NCBI GenBank assembly: GCA_942159475.1
Contig: OW804098.1
Location: 112,843,916-112,907,915 of the forward strand
Direction of reading: 5' to 3'
Length of the DNA stretch: 64,000 nt
Source of the DNA: Sthenelais limicola
Taxonomy: Eukaryota; Annelida; Polychaeta; Phyllodocida; Sigalionidae
This document shows positions 1 to 12,937 of the stretch, in pieces (the stretch's first letter is position 1; each line of letters starts with the position of its first letter). The notes under the pieces were generated by a model. The model was not told where the DNA came from. It searched no databases and saw nothing but the letters and a program-made list of their open reading frames with translations. Made by a program: the position numbers and the translations under genes.

Positions 1-99
1 CAGGACTGGGAAAATGAAGTAATAATGATTTAAACAAAGTCAGGCGATCTTGTAAAAAAGGACTTGACTGATACTTTTTGTTTTGTTCATGTATTTCAG

Positions 100-3000
100 G
101 GTTCCAAGGACTACAGATTGCGAGAGTTAGACAAGCTGCGCCACGAGTAAGTAACCTATGTGATGTGTTCCAGGAAAATGAGTCACAAGTTGCAAAATTG
201 ATATTTTTCAAGGTGTTTTTTTTCACAAGATCTCTTTATTGAAATATTCTGATTTTTAGAGGGTTCAGCACTTATAGGCATATGAATCCATGTAAGGAAT
301 TTCGGGACATGTTTTTGTTTTTTTCAAAAATAAAAATATCAAACTTAAAATATATAAATACTTATTAGGTGTCCTAGTGTTTACTCTCATTGGAATCGCC
401 TTGATCTTCTCTTTTCAAATATGGTGATATCTCAAAATCCATATTTTGCGACTTATGACTTATTTTCCTAAAACGGATCACATATTTGTGTTTAAACTCT
501 CAGGTTACGGTCTCTGCGGGGCCGGGAAAAGCCTTGATTTTGGACAAATAAATTTAAGGCTTGGAATAGCCTGGAATGTGGGTATTTTATAGTTGAAGGA
601 CCTGGAATATAATATGATATGGGTCTAAAAATCCTGTTTGAATCGATTAAATGGGCTTCAAATTTCTCAATTTCTTATCGAACCCTTTCCTCTGACCAGC
701 CTCCTCCCCCCCCCCCTCTCCCTCCCTCTTAGTTGAACTCTCACACCATACACTGAGTGACTAACAAAGTAAAGGTATTGGCTTATGTAAAACATCAACT
801 ACATCCCTCAGGTCCTGTCTTTAGCGTTCTGAAAAATCACTAACTTGGGCCTGGTTAATCACCGAGGAAAGCTTGGAATTTCTTCCAACCAAAAGCGTGG
901 AGACCCTGCATGAGTTCCACAAGTTTTGTTTGTTTTAAGATTTTTATTCAGCCAGACATTATGCAAGGAATACACTATTCACAGAACAAGCTGATTTAAA
1001 TCAATAGAAAAAATATAACTAGAAAAACAGATCATAAAGTAGTAAATTATTCTAGACAATCTATCAGGATTATAAACAATAAAAAAGGTGATAACCTTAC
1101 AAATCACGACAAACTCGCAGATAATAATTAAAACCATACACCCGGGATCGTGTCCCATGCATGACGGGCCAAGTTCAACACAAAAAGGGCAAAAATTTCC
1201 TCAGAATATACAAGAAAAGATAACATTGATAATCAGCAATAATCAACGATGAGCAAAAAAGTGATATTCATGATCTTCAACCAACTCGTTAAATTACCTG
1301 TACACATCAGAGAATATCCATCTCATCTGAAACCCTTCTCAACTCTTTCTATTGTTGCTCTTCCAGTTATGACCGCCTAGTTGCAGAGAAGGAAGATATA
1401 GAAGAGGAACTTGTCAACTACAAGCGGGAAATGTCACAAACGTCTGTAGGTTCGGCTTCAAAAGAAGTACGGATGCTCAAGCATATGGTCAAATCATTAG
1501 AAAGTGAACTTGTCACAGAGAAGACCAAATACCAGAGACAATCATCTAAGAGAAACGTAGAATTTAGGCAATTACAAGACGAGGTAATAGTTTATTTGTT
1601 TGTTACTATTATTAATCTTTATTAAAAGACTTGGAATCTAGGTTTCAAATGTGAGCCAAATTTTTGTACTCACCATTTGTATAGATAAAAAATGTTTTGA
1701 ATTGAACTAATCAAAAACTGATCTTATCAAGGGATGTATATCCCGACAGTTGGTGGTTTTCGAACCCTCAGGCTCCTAGACTAATCAAATACTTGTGTTC
1801 TAACTGGTAAAATGACTACGTTTTTTTTATCAAGTGACAACAACTAACCTTTCTTTCAAAGTTAAATCATTTCATATTTTGCTGTGACAATATATATAGG
1901 TCGCTTTGAATCAATATATCACTGACTTGCAAGACAAGGGGGCCTGCTATAATGGTCAATACATTGCGCTTGGAATTAAGAGTTTCCTAGCTTTATGTGT
2001 ATGTAAAAGAACCATTGCTAATATTTGAAAAGACCAGGGTATCGCATCCTTTTAGCGTGTTTCCTCTCTCGCCCTGATAGGACCAAATATATACAGAAGT
2101 ATGGTGTCAAAACAGGGCGTAAAAGCAATGAATTCCCGCCCCACCACACGACCCCCTTACAAGACAAAATATATTGTCAATGCACCAAAAGATTTCGGTT
2201 TTGAAATGGTGTTTTTATTTACACGTTCTTTAATATTCTCTTTTCATAGGTGGAGGATCTTAGAGCCAGTGAACGGAATTTGAAAACTCGTGTTAAGAGT
2301 CTGACGAATGAATTAGCTTTGTATAAACGGTGAGTAGTCTTCCTTCCGAGTGTCCCTTAAATTCTGTTGAAATCTAACTTATTCATAGGCAAAACCGATA
2401 TTGGGTATGACTACCACATGGACAGTAAAATGATTTGAACAAGTAGTTGAATGTTATTTGCAATATAACTAGCTTTATATAAACGCTTATAAATTGCAGA
2501 AGCTACAATGTCGAACAGAGTAAAAGTCTATAATTATAGTCTAATTGTTCTCATTATCATTATTGTTATATATCATAATTATTATTTCTAATATAAAAGA
2601 TTGTACTCTATTATAATGGTACCTAGGAAGACCAACATTCCATGTACAAAGAACCATCCTATAACTATTAATGAAGGGAAATAAAAATACTTATAAATAT
2701 TTATTATACACGCACTGGTCTGAAAACAACATATCTAGAGTGATTTACGCATAGTGCATATTTCACTAGTGATTTACGTGAGGTTGTCATGGCAACCAAT
2801 CTGGGTTTTTTTTACAAAGATTACTGGTAAAATTCAAATTTATGACTCGATCTTTTTCTATTTTCATGATTGAATGCATGTTATGTATAATAAATCTGTT
2901 AACTAACTCGTTGGTTTCAGTCGCTTAGAATATTGCACAAGTTAGAAAATAGAAACAAATCATTAGTAAACTTATATATATATTTGCCTGAACAGGACCA

Positions 3001-6000
3001 GCTCAGGTCGGCCTAACTCAGCGTCCTACCTCAGGAGTAACTCAGCGCGGTCGTCCCGAGAGAACTCCTTCTCCAGCCACCGGTCCAACACGTCGCGCGA
3101 CAGATCCCGCCTCAGTCGACAGAACTCCTTTGAAAGGGACAGAACCAGGGAGAGATCTTTTGATAGACTTAGTGCCAGATCTTTATCCAGAGGGAGAAAT
3201 TCCTCCTTGGATAGACAGAAGAATTCCTCATTGGACAGACAAAGGAATTCCTCGTTAGAAAGAAGAAGGAATGGTTCACTTGAGCGGGGGAGGGGGTCAT
3301 CGCTTGACCGCTCTGGGGGTAGTCGGGCGTCTAGAGACCGGTCACTGGAGAGGTCACGGGAGGGCAGCATCAGGAATAGGTCCGGGACCAGTAGTACAGG
3401 CTCTTACAGAGCTGCCTCCCCATCTTGTGCAGGTAACATTGTCACTCTCTTATTAAGGATGCAAGACTATACATAGTATTCACTGACGTCACGGTGCTGG
3501 CTGCGGCTCGCCATATTGTGTGTCACTCCTTGTAAACAATAGCTGGACAAGAGTGTTCCAAGACTCCACTAGCCACTGACTGGGGTGACATGATGTTAAT
3601 ACTATGTATAGGCTTGGATGTATAACAAATTGGTTTAAAAGTCTATAATTATCGGGTATCTTCTCTCATTGCTCTTAAGATCATTTTGGTATAATAATAT
3701 TGTATATCAACTATGAACCTGTTCTGATATAAAACAATGAATTTCGAACATCAGTTTATAATTACATTTAATACATATAATTACATTTCTATAATTATTT
3801 ACATTATTACTTTAAAGTTTCTAATTGTTGGGCTGTACATGTTCTTGCCAGGTGGTAGATATCCTCGCTTTGATCCCACGAGTTATGTAAAGGAAAAACA
3901 GCGGAAAGTGCAGGAAGCCGATCAAAAACAGTGAGTCCATCACCTGTTTATTCAATATTCATTGATGCTATAGCCAGTCCATTCAATGATGGGCCCTATC
4001 AATGTTACAAACTTAAAGTGGCTATGGACACTGTTTGACTATATGTCATTTAAAAATATGTTTGTAGTTTTCGATTACCTGCACAAGTAAGAACATTTGT
4101 GTGGAATACCAACTCTATATATTCCTTAGATTAATTGATATTTGTTAACGAAGAATGTGGCAGAGATTCCATTGAGGAATTCAAATCTGAGAGAGAAGTA
4201 ACTTGACCATAAGGTGGTGCCCTCAGTGCATGGTGAACTAGGAGCGAGGCAGGAGTTACATAGTGACATATCTACCCTGTCCCATCCAGCTGGTATCACT
4301 TAACTCATTAAGATAAGAGGTGTCGGGGACCTTCCCCTCACCAACCAAATTGTGTCTGGCAGTTGGGTAGGGTGACTCCAGCACCCTACGAAATTGGAGT
4401 TTTAAACTCTTAAATACACACAATATATGTAATTCCTACATTAATGCTCCAGGGTATACATTACAAATATACTAATCTAGAACATAGTTGAAATTCAGGC
4501 AAACTTTCCCCAAATCGGGAGCTCAGTGGCATGTGTCACTTTAAACTAGATAGATATCAGGGATATAGATAGAACTTGATGAGAATGTGTTTCAGTATTT
4601 TTGCTGTGACCCCACTTTCATCCCTGAATTCTACCATATTCTGTCCATGAGCCAAACATAGTAACATTCTTCAAGATTTCAACAGACATCTGAGTTGATG
4701 TTTGGTAAATATTTAATGATTCCTTAGCCAGTCCATTGAGTGTCAGGCCCTATTGATGTTACAATATTAGACAAGATAAAGAGATTTCCTATATTCTGTC
4801 CATATCTAAGACATAACCATTAGTTGGTGCTATGTATAGAACCAACTTTTGTCATCATTGATTTTGACCCTTTTTAGCGTGAATTAAAATTATTATAGTA
4901 ACTGTAAGCCACAATGTATGCCCTCAATTCAGATAGCTGTGTACCTTTTACGTTTATAACTTGAACTTCATTTCAAGTGAGAAAAAGACAAACAAAAAAA
5001 ATTATTTCGGTGAATTTAAAATGTCTAGGAATTTTGAAATGGTGTCCTTGATATTACCTAACGTCTTCCCTTGTTAGTACCAAAATTTGTTATTTCTTAT
5101 ATGTAATATTCAACTCATTCTCCAAATAGCATGATTATTTCTATGTTGTGTTTTGAAAATGTTTCTCTTGTTAATTCTGACAGAAAGCGCCATTCGAGAC
5201 CAAGGCCTCCCTCAGGTAACCAGAAGAAAGCTCGTCCCTCGCCTCTCTCAGACAGAAATGCTGGTAATTGACCTTACATCTTGTGGATAAGTTTGCATTC
5301 TTCCATCATTATGGCAATTAAAATTAATTACAAATGTTTGTCAACATTTTCCAAAATTAACATTTTCAGAATCTGAGTTTTCTTAGACATCAAATTTAAT
5401 GTTTGTCTTTAAGTCATTCGTGACTTCTGGATTCATTTCACCAGTTTCAACATTGGTTATTTAACCGTTCAAATGGTTAAAACTGAGGCTCATTTCCTAC
5501 CAATTATACACATGTCACTGTACTCTGCAAGAATAGATTGTATATCGTCATATTATTTTGTGTATCGATTAATAAACGTTTCTAATAAAAAAAAAAAAAT
5601 ATTACAGGAAAGCAAGTCTTTTTTTAAACAGATTTTTATTCAGGAAAAATATAGTATTTTCGTCCATGCCCAAATTACTGAAACTTTTTGACAGAAAAAG
5701 AAAGAGTGAATTCTTTTTATTAAGTAAAGAGCCTCTACTAGCTGTACAGAATATTTTAAATTGATTTAAAGACAATTATTCTGATGATCAGATGATCAGT
5801 TCTTTTGAATTTTGACGAAATGGTAGAATTTTGGGGAGATTAGGGGAGTTTTTATTTTAAAAAAAACATTGCTACGGACTACATACTTCAACGTGTTTAT
5901 TCATTAATGGATTAGTGATTATGCCGTACTCATTATATCACATTTCTGTATGAAATTAGCTTTGTTTCCTCGAAGCCCATGACAACTACGTATTTAACAG

Positions 6001-9000
6001 CGTTGACTATGTTACAGTTATGAGTTGCACGTTTTGTGCTGGTTGGTTGCTGTTAATGTTCCCTTGTTATTGTTTAAAGCGCCGGCGCGGAGAAGACCTG
6101 GATCACGAACGTCTTCAGGTATAATCACATTTCTGTTATTATCACTTCTATATTTTGGGAACTAAATGTTTTTAGCAAATGACGCCCGAAACGTCGGATC
6201 CGAAATAAACCAAACCTACAAATCACATCCCAGCTCCTGTTCTTTTTGTTTTGGGTTAATCGTCAATCCATTCCCTTGAGATTTTTTAATGAATTGTCTT
6301 CCTAAATTTCTTTATTGAATGAGAGTAAATTCATTTCATATGACTTGGGAAGAGAGCAGGCAGAGGGTGGCTGATGTTAATGGGTCAGATTTTCAGAAAA
6401 TGTACAATTGGCAGCTCTACACATTCAATAAATTATGCTAAATTATGCTGCAATTTGGTCAATACTAGGTAAAGTCGAGTACATTTGGCATTGCATTGAT
6501 TCTAGCAATCTGTTTGGTTAGGTTGAACTGTATTTTGAACCTGATTTCCGTCTTAGATTTAGATTATTTGAGTGGATTAGTGAAGGTGAATTGTACATTT
6601 TCTGGCGATTTGACCCTAATGTCTGAGCACTACTTTATTGTTCATTTTCCTGCGATTTGACCCTAAAACTTAATATTGTTTCCAGCCCTGTTAACGTTAA
6701 AGCAAATCATGTAAGTACATCATTTGTTCCTTACAGTTGGGAGTATCAGGAGTCGTACATCCTCCATAGAATCATTAAGTGACATTGCCGCTTCTTCAGA
6801 TATATCGCAAGGAAGACGCAGGTATGGCGTAACTTGGGGGCAAGAACTGCACAAACACTGTCGTGTCAAGGGGATAATGTCTAGTAAAGCTAGGTAATGG
6901 TTATTACTGTTGTTCTAAGGCATATGGCTGCCCCCGGGGACTCGGTGCTTGGCATGGCTGCTACCGGCACTGGCTGTTTAGGATTCACTGTTAGGAAGGT
7001 TCCCAGTTGGAAGTTACTGTATGTATGGTTCTGTTTGCAAGGATGCAAGTCTGTGGTATTTGTACTGAAATTGGTATTTTTGAAAATTGTTAAAGTTGTA
7101 AAATCTCTCCCAAAGTCTACCATTTATAGCGAAATTTCGTCAACATTTAAAAAAGAATATGTCAAAATATGATAGGTTCAATTTCGTCAATTTTTTTTTA
7201 AAAAATAAAAGTTCTCATAATTGACATCAAAGTTTGTCTAAACCAGTTTACAATATTCTGTACAGATAGAGACTATAAACAATCTGAATTCACTCTCTTT
7301 ATTTAAAAAACAAAACAATCCAGAATTGTTGGAACAGTTCGACTTGCATCCCTGTTTAAAAGTTTAATAAAATTTATAAATTTTAAAGAGTTTACAATAA
7401 TTTCCACAGCAGGACGTTCACTCCATGTTATATGCTGCCTCGCCATTTAATACAATACAATCCATTAAGCAATACATATTGACTGAATTGTTCATTTTAT
7501 TTGATAAAAGCAAGAACATTGGTATACAAGTAGTTAATCATGTATCACAATTCATAACAAAAATGAATAATTGGAGCAGAAGAATAAGGTTAATATCAAT
7601 AGAAGTGTGTTCTTATTCGCTACAAATGCCTAATTGACCAAAATCTGGGAAAAAAATAAAACGAAAATGGCGGCCATCTTGGATTTTGGGAGCGATTGAG
7701 TCGGGCCTGCTTCTGATATTGATTCACACATGATTGTATACCAATTTCCATGCTGTTATTAAAAAAAAAGAACAATTATGACATTTATGTGCTTACCAGC
7801 TGGAGTATATTTGTCAGATAAATACATGGGATGTGGTGGAAGATGGGCTTAATTAGATACACATTAATGCATCGTAACCTTGGTAAAAGAAATACTAATT
7901 TAATAGGGAGATTTAGCAACTACAACGCACCAACACAACACTAACGCATCCACTAACTATTTGTACATTACTACCGCTGTGGGGATATCTCGAGAGGCGC
8001 TAGGCTGAGGACATCTGTATTGCAGCGCTCTCGAGATATCCCCACAACGTTGACAATGTACTAATAGTTAGTGGATGCGTTAGTGTTGTGTTGGTGAGAT
8101 GTGGCTGCTAAATCTCTCTAATATCTCTGCTAGCTTTAACTGTTTCTTCTAATAGTTTAGTCCGTTTCTGAACATTCTCCAAGGTGTTAGGTTTTTACTA
8201 TAGTAATTTGCTTGGTTAGGGTCTGAGTAGATAACAGCAGTCGTAGGCCTAACTGGCATGGAGGAGAGTGGTAGCATTGTAATTTAAAGAATGACATTCA
8301 TAGAATACCGTTTAACCCTGAAATGTGAACTTATTTTATTGTCCATATTTCAGAAAACCAATGGAATCATCAAATGGAATTCTATCAAGTCCTGATTCGG
8401 TAAATATGAATATTTTCTTTGGAATTGAATTGAGTAATGTTTTTATTGATCCATTCTTTTGGGTACATCTCCCGGACTTCTCAATATGTTCATCAGTGGT
8501 TGGCTCATAGTAAGTGTTTAGAACTATCAGGGAGGTATATACAGAGGGAGTAGATAGGGGGGTAGGCTATTTGTTATGATAATGGTGGTACTAGTGCAGA
8601 CAACATTACCTGGCATACAGTGGCTACACCATATATACATGACATGCATGGTCTGCTTAAATATGTGAGTCAGATTTTCAGAAAATGTACAATTGACCTT
8701 CACCCATCCTCTCAAATAACTCACATTTAAGACAAAAATGAACTTCAAAATGCAGTTTAACACAACAGAACTGATACTTTAAATCAATGCGATCCCAAAT
8801 ATACTCAGATATACCAAGTATTCTTCATTTTTCAGCCTAATTTAGCAGAATTGACTAAATGTGTAGAGCTGTCAATTGTACATTTTCTGAAAATCTGACC
8901 CATATATAAATATATATATATCCTTGGATCTATCTAATTTCTTGTGGAGTTACCCTGTACACATTATTTTTGAGTGATTGCTGTTTTACATTATTATTTA

Positions 9001-12000
9001 CTGATTTGCTGTTTTTTTTTTCTTTTTCAGTCGTATAGCAGAAATATCCCCGGTCACAAGTCTAAAGGACCTGCACCATATCCTTTTAAACGAAAACTAA
9101 ATGAAAGTTGTGAATTAATTGATAAAATAGGCATAATATTGAATACACATATTGAAAACCTTGAATGTGGAATATTATTCTATATTATAAGGTGTACTTT
9201 ATTATATGTGCATTCATCTTGAGATGTGCAATATGTGGGGTACAATAAAAATAGCATTACAAGTTACACTCGAGTACACAACGTCCCAATGGTAGACGTT
9301 AAAGGGGGTCTCCACTGGCTGTGGTAATTTGGTTAACAGAGATCACTTATACAATCTCTGATATTGGTGAAAACATTCTTGCTATTGTTATTCGGGGAGA
9401 CACGTTGTTCTGTCAGGTATGTTGACATGATAGGAAGGGGAATCCCAGAATTCTGACGTCACTTTTTTTACTCAACCCAAGGGACGGTATTACTTTGCAC
9501 GTGGCAATGTTGACAAGTCTGGGAGTCGGCACCTCTTTTGTGACGTAAGACAGTGTAGTCTGGGAGTCGGCACCTCTTTTGTGACGTAAGACAGTGTGAC
9601 GTAAGCCAGTTGACAGCTCTCCGCTCGGCCGGTTGAAAGTAAAAGTAATGGCAAATGGAATCTGAATGAAGGAAATGGAACGGAATTTTTTTGGGTGTTT
9701 CTGCATCTTATAGAAATGGTTGAAAGTAAAAGTAATGGCAAATGGAATCTGAATGAAGGAAACGGAACGGAACTTTTTTGGGTGTTTCTGCATCTTATAG
9801 AACTGGTTGAAAGTAAAAGTAATGGCAAATGGAATCTGAATGAAGGAAACGGAACGGAACTTTTTTGGGTGTTTCTGCATCTTATAGAAATGGTTGAAAG
9901 TAAAAGTAATGGCAAATGGAATCTGAATGAAGGAAACGGAACGGAACTTTTTTGGGTGTTTCTGCATCTTATAGAAATGGTTGAAAGTAAAAGTAATGTG
10001 ATAAATCATGTTTTAAATATTTAGATGTTTATTAGCAAATATAAATGATTCGATTTAGGGAATTTTATGATTATTAAAGTTGTTTAAGAACAAGCTGGAT
10101 TAAACCATGAGGCTTTCATTTTTTTTACGAACGACTGACTTTTACGACCAACTTTTTTTTCGACCAACTTTCAACTCTTTTTTTCCGACCAACTTTCAAC
10201 TTTTTTTTTCGACCAACTTTCAACTTTTTTTCCGACCAACTTTCAACTTTTTTTCCGACCAACTTTCAACTTTTTTTTCAAAAAAACTTTCAACTTTTTT
10301 CCGGCCAACTTTCAACTTTTTTTTCAAAAAAACTTTCAACTTTCAACTTTTTTTCCGACCAACTTTCAACTTTTTTTTCAAAAAAACTTTCAACTTTCAA
10401 CTTTTTTTCCAACCAACTTTCAACTTTTTTTCCGACAAACTTTCAACTTTTTTTTGACAAACTTTCAACTTTTTTTACGACCAACTTTCAACTTTTTTTC
10501 GACCAACTTTCAACTTTTTTTACGACTACCCTCCCCCTTCTTCATCCTTCCCCCTACTCCTCTTCTCCCCTTCCCTCTTCTCACCTCTTGCTTTAAGTTA
10601 TCATTTTCCTCCGTTTTAACTCCATAACGCCACAACGATTGAATACTATTACTTATGCCCCAAAAACGATTGAAAGCCCATACTTCAATTAATTCAGAAA
10701 GTTCAACTGTTTATAAGTAGATCTGATCTATCTGTCTGATAGATATCATATTAAAAAATGCGACTAGTATCATGTACCACACAGTCAAACTAATAAATCT
10801 GACACCAATTGATATGGGGGAATATGAACTGGACAGAGGAAAAGGCTGATAAAAATGACATGAGGGCAGCTGTATGGTCGACCCGAATGGGGTCGGTAGA
10901 CCCTTCTCAGGAATGTTAATACAAAAACCGATTTCATGCTGTCTTGTTGATAACTATGTTGTATAAGCTAAGGAAGGAATTGTCCGTGCAAATTCAGGAC
11001 TACACCTTTTTCCCTTCTTTCGATGGGTGGGAATAGAAATTCCTTCCACCATTGAGTGTATAGGCTATTCCTTCCCATCATAAAGTCTATAGGGTATCCC
11101 TACCAGCTGGAAATTTCACACATAGGAAGGAATTGTTCCTTCCCTACAGGGGAAGGAATTGCCATCAGAAAATGACTTTCCTTAGCTTATACAACAGGCC
11201 CCAATATGCATTTTGTTGAGTGCCATTTGGAATCACTTGTTAGTTTACAGGGCATTGAAATCCATGAATTACAATTCAAATTTTGAATCCTTAACCTTCT
11301 CCACGTTAGCAAGTACTCCTGACAGCCAAACGTCTAAATCGCGGTCACGATTAGGATTAGAGAAGGAGAACAAAGTTCCCAGTCAGGGTAAGTCCTTTAA
11401 TATTATATTTGGGCGACCTGGATGGGTTTAGAATAAATCAATAGATCACTAAATAGACAATTTCATATTTTTTATTACGCAAATTAGCTGAGAATGCACT
11501 TTAATAAAGTATTGATGGCCGACATTGAGGGGTTGCTATTGCAGTCCCAAGGCAAATTTAGTAAATCGGCCCATTGAAATAAAAATAAATTGTAACTGCT
11601 AAACTAAGGCAAATTTTGGTTGGAGTACCATTTTCAAGTATTCATCATGCCAACAAAAATTAGAATAAGTTGTTGGTACAATGTCCTTGTGTAAATATGC
11701 TCAGATTTCTAAATTATAATGCAAAAGAAGTTGCCAGAGTGTTCCATTTTACTCCAAACCAATTTGACCATTCCCAAAGCTATTCCAGGCCTGGCATTTG
11801 AAAACAAATCTTTTTAAAAAAATAATTTAGTTTTCAAAATGTCAGGCTTTACTCATAATTCTATTTCTGAGAAGCTCTGAGCTGGTTACTATACACATGT
11901 GCTGCCACCTGTAGGTACAGTTGGTAACTATTATCATGACAGCAACTGCCTGTAATAAGGTTGTGTATTAAGACATGGTTTAATTAAGGGAAATTATATA

Positions 12001-12937
12001 TTAATTAATTAAGGGAAATCATATATTAATATCAATTAATTAAGAGAAACTATATATTAATTAGGAATGTCCCTAAAGACATGGTTTGATTAAGGGAAGC
12101 TACATATTAATTAAAGATGTCCCTGACTAATGGTAGATGACATATGGTGAGCAGGGGGAGTTGAAATATCTATATTAGAACAGTGCGTAAAAGCCACTAG
12201 GATATTTTAAAGAGTTTTAAGTGACAGAGAGATTTGGGGAAAGCCACTTCCACTGTTTCCAGACTTTTCTCACTCACAAAACCTGGAAGGAGAAATTGTC
12301 TAACTAACCATATATTTATACGATCAAACTTCTACTTCATTTCTACTGGTATTCTACAACTACTTGTACCTTCATTGGACTATATATATATACTGAAGAT
12401 CAGAATAATTAAAAGACTCTCTACAACTCTACTACTTCTTACTTCTTAATTACCCAGTTGACAAGGGTGCTCTGAAGCACAAATTAACACCTTTGTTACC
12501 AAAGGCCGGCCATGTGTATAGCTGGTTAAGAATGGAAAGTCAGTTGTTAGGCGCCTACTCCCCTAATGGGTTTCCTGACCCAGGACTAATGGGATTATAA
12601 TGTCATGTTGTGGTCTTAATGGCACGTTATAATGGCACTTTGCAGTTTGGAGCGAGAGGCTTTCCCTCAGTTTGAAGGTACTCTCTCATGTTTGAGCCTA
12701 AACTGGGTATCCCATTAGCAGTTTTCCTCTCTTGGTGGGTCCAAATATATACAAATGTATGGTGTCAAAATAAGGCGACTCCCCCTGCCCCCTTTATCTA
12801 TCCCTGTCAGATTAACTTATTTGATTATCTTCATTCCAGACGGTCATGACTATTTTGACAGATCTGCTGAAATCAATGATATAGACGAGAGGCTGAACCG
12901 ACTTCAGGAATTCATGAAAACAACCTTAGCCCAGTAA
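100..12937 (+). CDS. CCDC61: CCDC61/VFL3-like coiled-coil protein, 3' part of a multi-exon gene
   Basis: Twelve exons follow one another with GT-AG borders and matching phase: 100-146, 1367-1583, 2250-2329, 2996-3432, 3852-3930, 5184-5263, 6080-6118, 6737-6821, 8354-8399, one from 9031 (its end is unresolved but must leave phase 1), 11310-11387 and 12840-12937 (stop TAA). The first three encode a charged coiled coil (LDKLRH.., then VEDLRASERNLK, ending ELALYKR). The fourth is an Arg/Ser-rich stretch of repeated RNSSLDRQ-type units. The next has RFDPTSYVKEKQRK, and the last ends EINDIDERLNRLQEFMK. This order (coiled coil, RS-rich tail, short C-terminal helix) fits CCDC61, the animal relative of Chlamydomonas VFL3, which acts at centrosomes and basal bodies. 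The 5' end with the XRCC4-like head lies outside the window. An AATAAA at 12948-12953 fits the 3' end. The family name comes from motif recall, not a search. Confidence 0.65.
155..485. mobile_element. family C MITE-like element
   Basis: It starts CTATGTGATGTGTTCCAGGA and goes on AAATGAGTCACAAGTTGC. It ends with the approximate reverse complement (GCGACTTATGACTTATTTTCC then CACAT near 485). It lies in a CCDC61 intron. Related copies are at 14420-14705, 15668-15760, 56990-57415 and 58815-59185. Confidence 0.6.
6381..6617. mobile_element. family A palindromic MITE, copy in CCDC61 intron
   Basis: It opens TGGGTCAGATTTTCAGAAAA and closes with the imperfect reverse complement (ATTGTACATTTTCTGGCGAT then TTGACCCT). 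The length of about 237 bp is typical of the family. The inside is AT-rich with a conserved GGTTAGGTTGAACTGTATTT phrase. There is no coding capacity. Confidence 0.75.
7906..8124. mobile_element. nearly perfect 220-bp palindrome (MITE)
   Basis: The left arm AGATTTAGCA...CACCAACACAACACTAACGC and right arm GCGTTAGTGTTGTGTTGGTG are inverted copies. The inner arms share GTGGGGATATCTCGAGAG. The loop is about 35 bp around 8005-8035. It lies in a CCDC61 intron and looks like a single MITE unrelated to family A. Confidence 0.75.
8665..8902. mobile_element. family A MITE copy
   Basis: It opens TGAGTCAGATTTTCAGAAAA and ends TTTTCTGAAAATCTGACCCA. It is a full-length copy of about 238 bp, in the opposite internal orientation to the copy at 6381. 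Confidence 0.75.
9506..9600. repeat. two-copy direct repeat of about 43 bp
   Basis: The phrase GTCTGGGAGTCGGCACCTCT with its continuation TTTGTGACGTAAGACAGTGT occurs twice in tandem, just before the 87-bp minisatellite. Confidence 0.8.
9631..9996. repeat. 87-bp minisatellite, about 4.2 copies
   Basis: Units start at 9631, 9718, 9805, 9892 and 9979 with GGTTGAAAGTAAAAGTAATG. The 87-bp period is a multiple of three, so several frames stay open through it on both strands. Those frames are not genes. Confidence 0.9.
10130..10530. repeat. CAACTTTCAACTTTTTTT minisatellite
   Basis: About 18 degenerate units of roughly 18-25 bp built from CGACCAACTTTCAAC and a T-run. A subset has CAAAAAAACTTTCAAC instead. 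It is followed by C/T-rich sequence to about 10600. Confidence 0.85.
10957..11196. mobile_element. 240-bp element with inverted ends
   Basis: The left end TGTTGTATAAGCTAAGGAA and right end TTCCTTAGCTTATACAACA are perfect inverted repeats. The inside is also partly palindromic, with repeated GGAAGGAATTG. It is MITE-like and lies in a CCDC61 intron. Confidence 0.7.
11960..12125. repeat. TTAATTAAGGGAAA tandem repeat
   Basis: Repeats of TTAATTAAGGGAAA(T/C)TATATAT, with GACATGGTTTRATTAAGGGA at both ends (about 11972 and 12078). No coding signal. Confidence 0.7.

Noticed and set aside
9631..9996. CRISPR array
   Set aside because: The 87-bp units are contiguous without unique spacers, and this is animal DNA.
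9413..10024. Open frames with 29-residue repeats
   Set aside because: The 87-bp minisatellite is a multiple of three, so three frames are open on both strands. No start context or family.
10107..10457. Phe/Thr-rich open frame
   Set aside because: Translation of the CAACTTTCAACTTTTTTT repeat.
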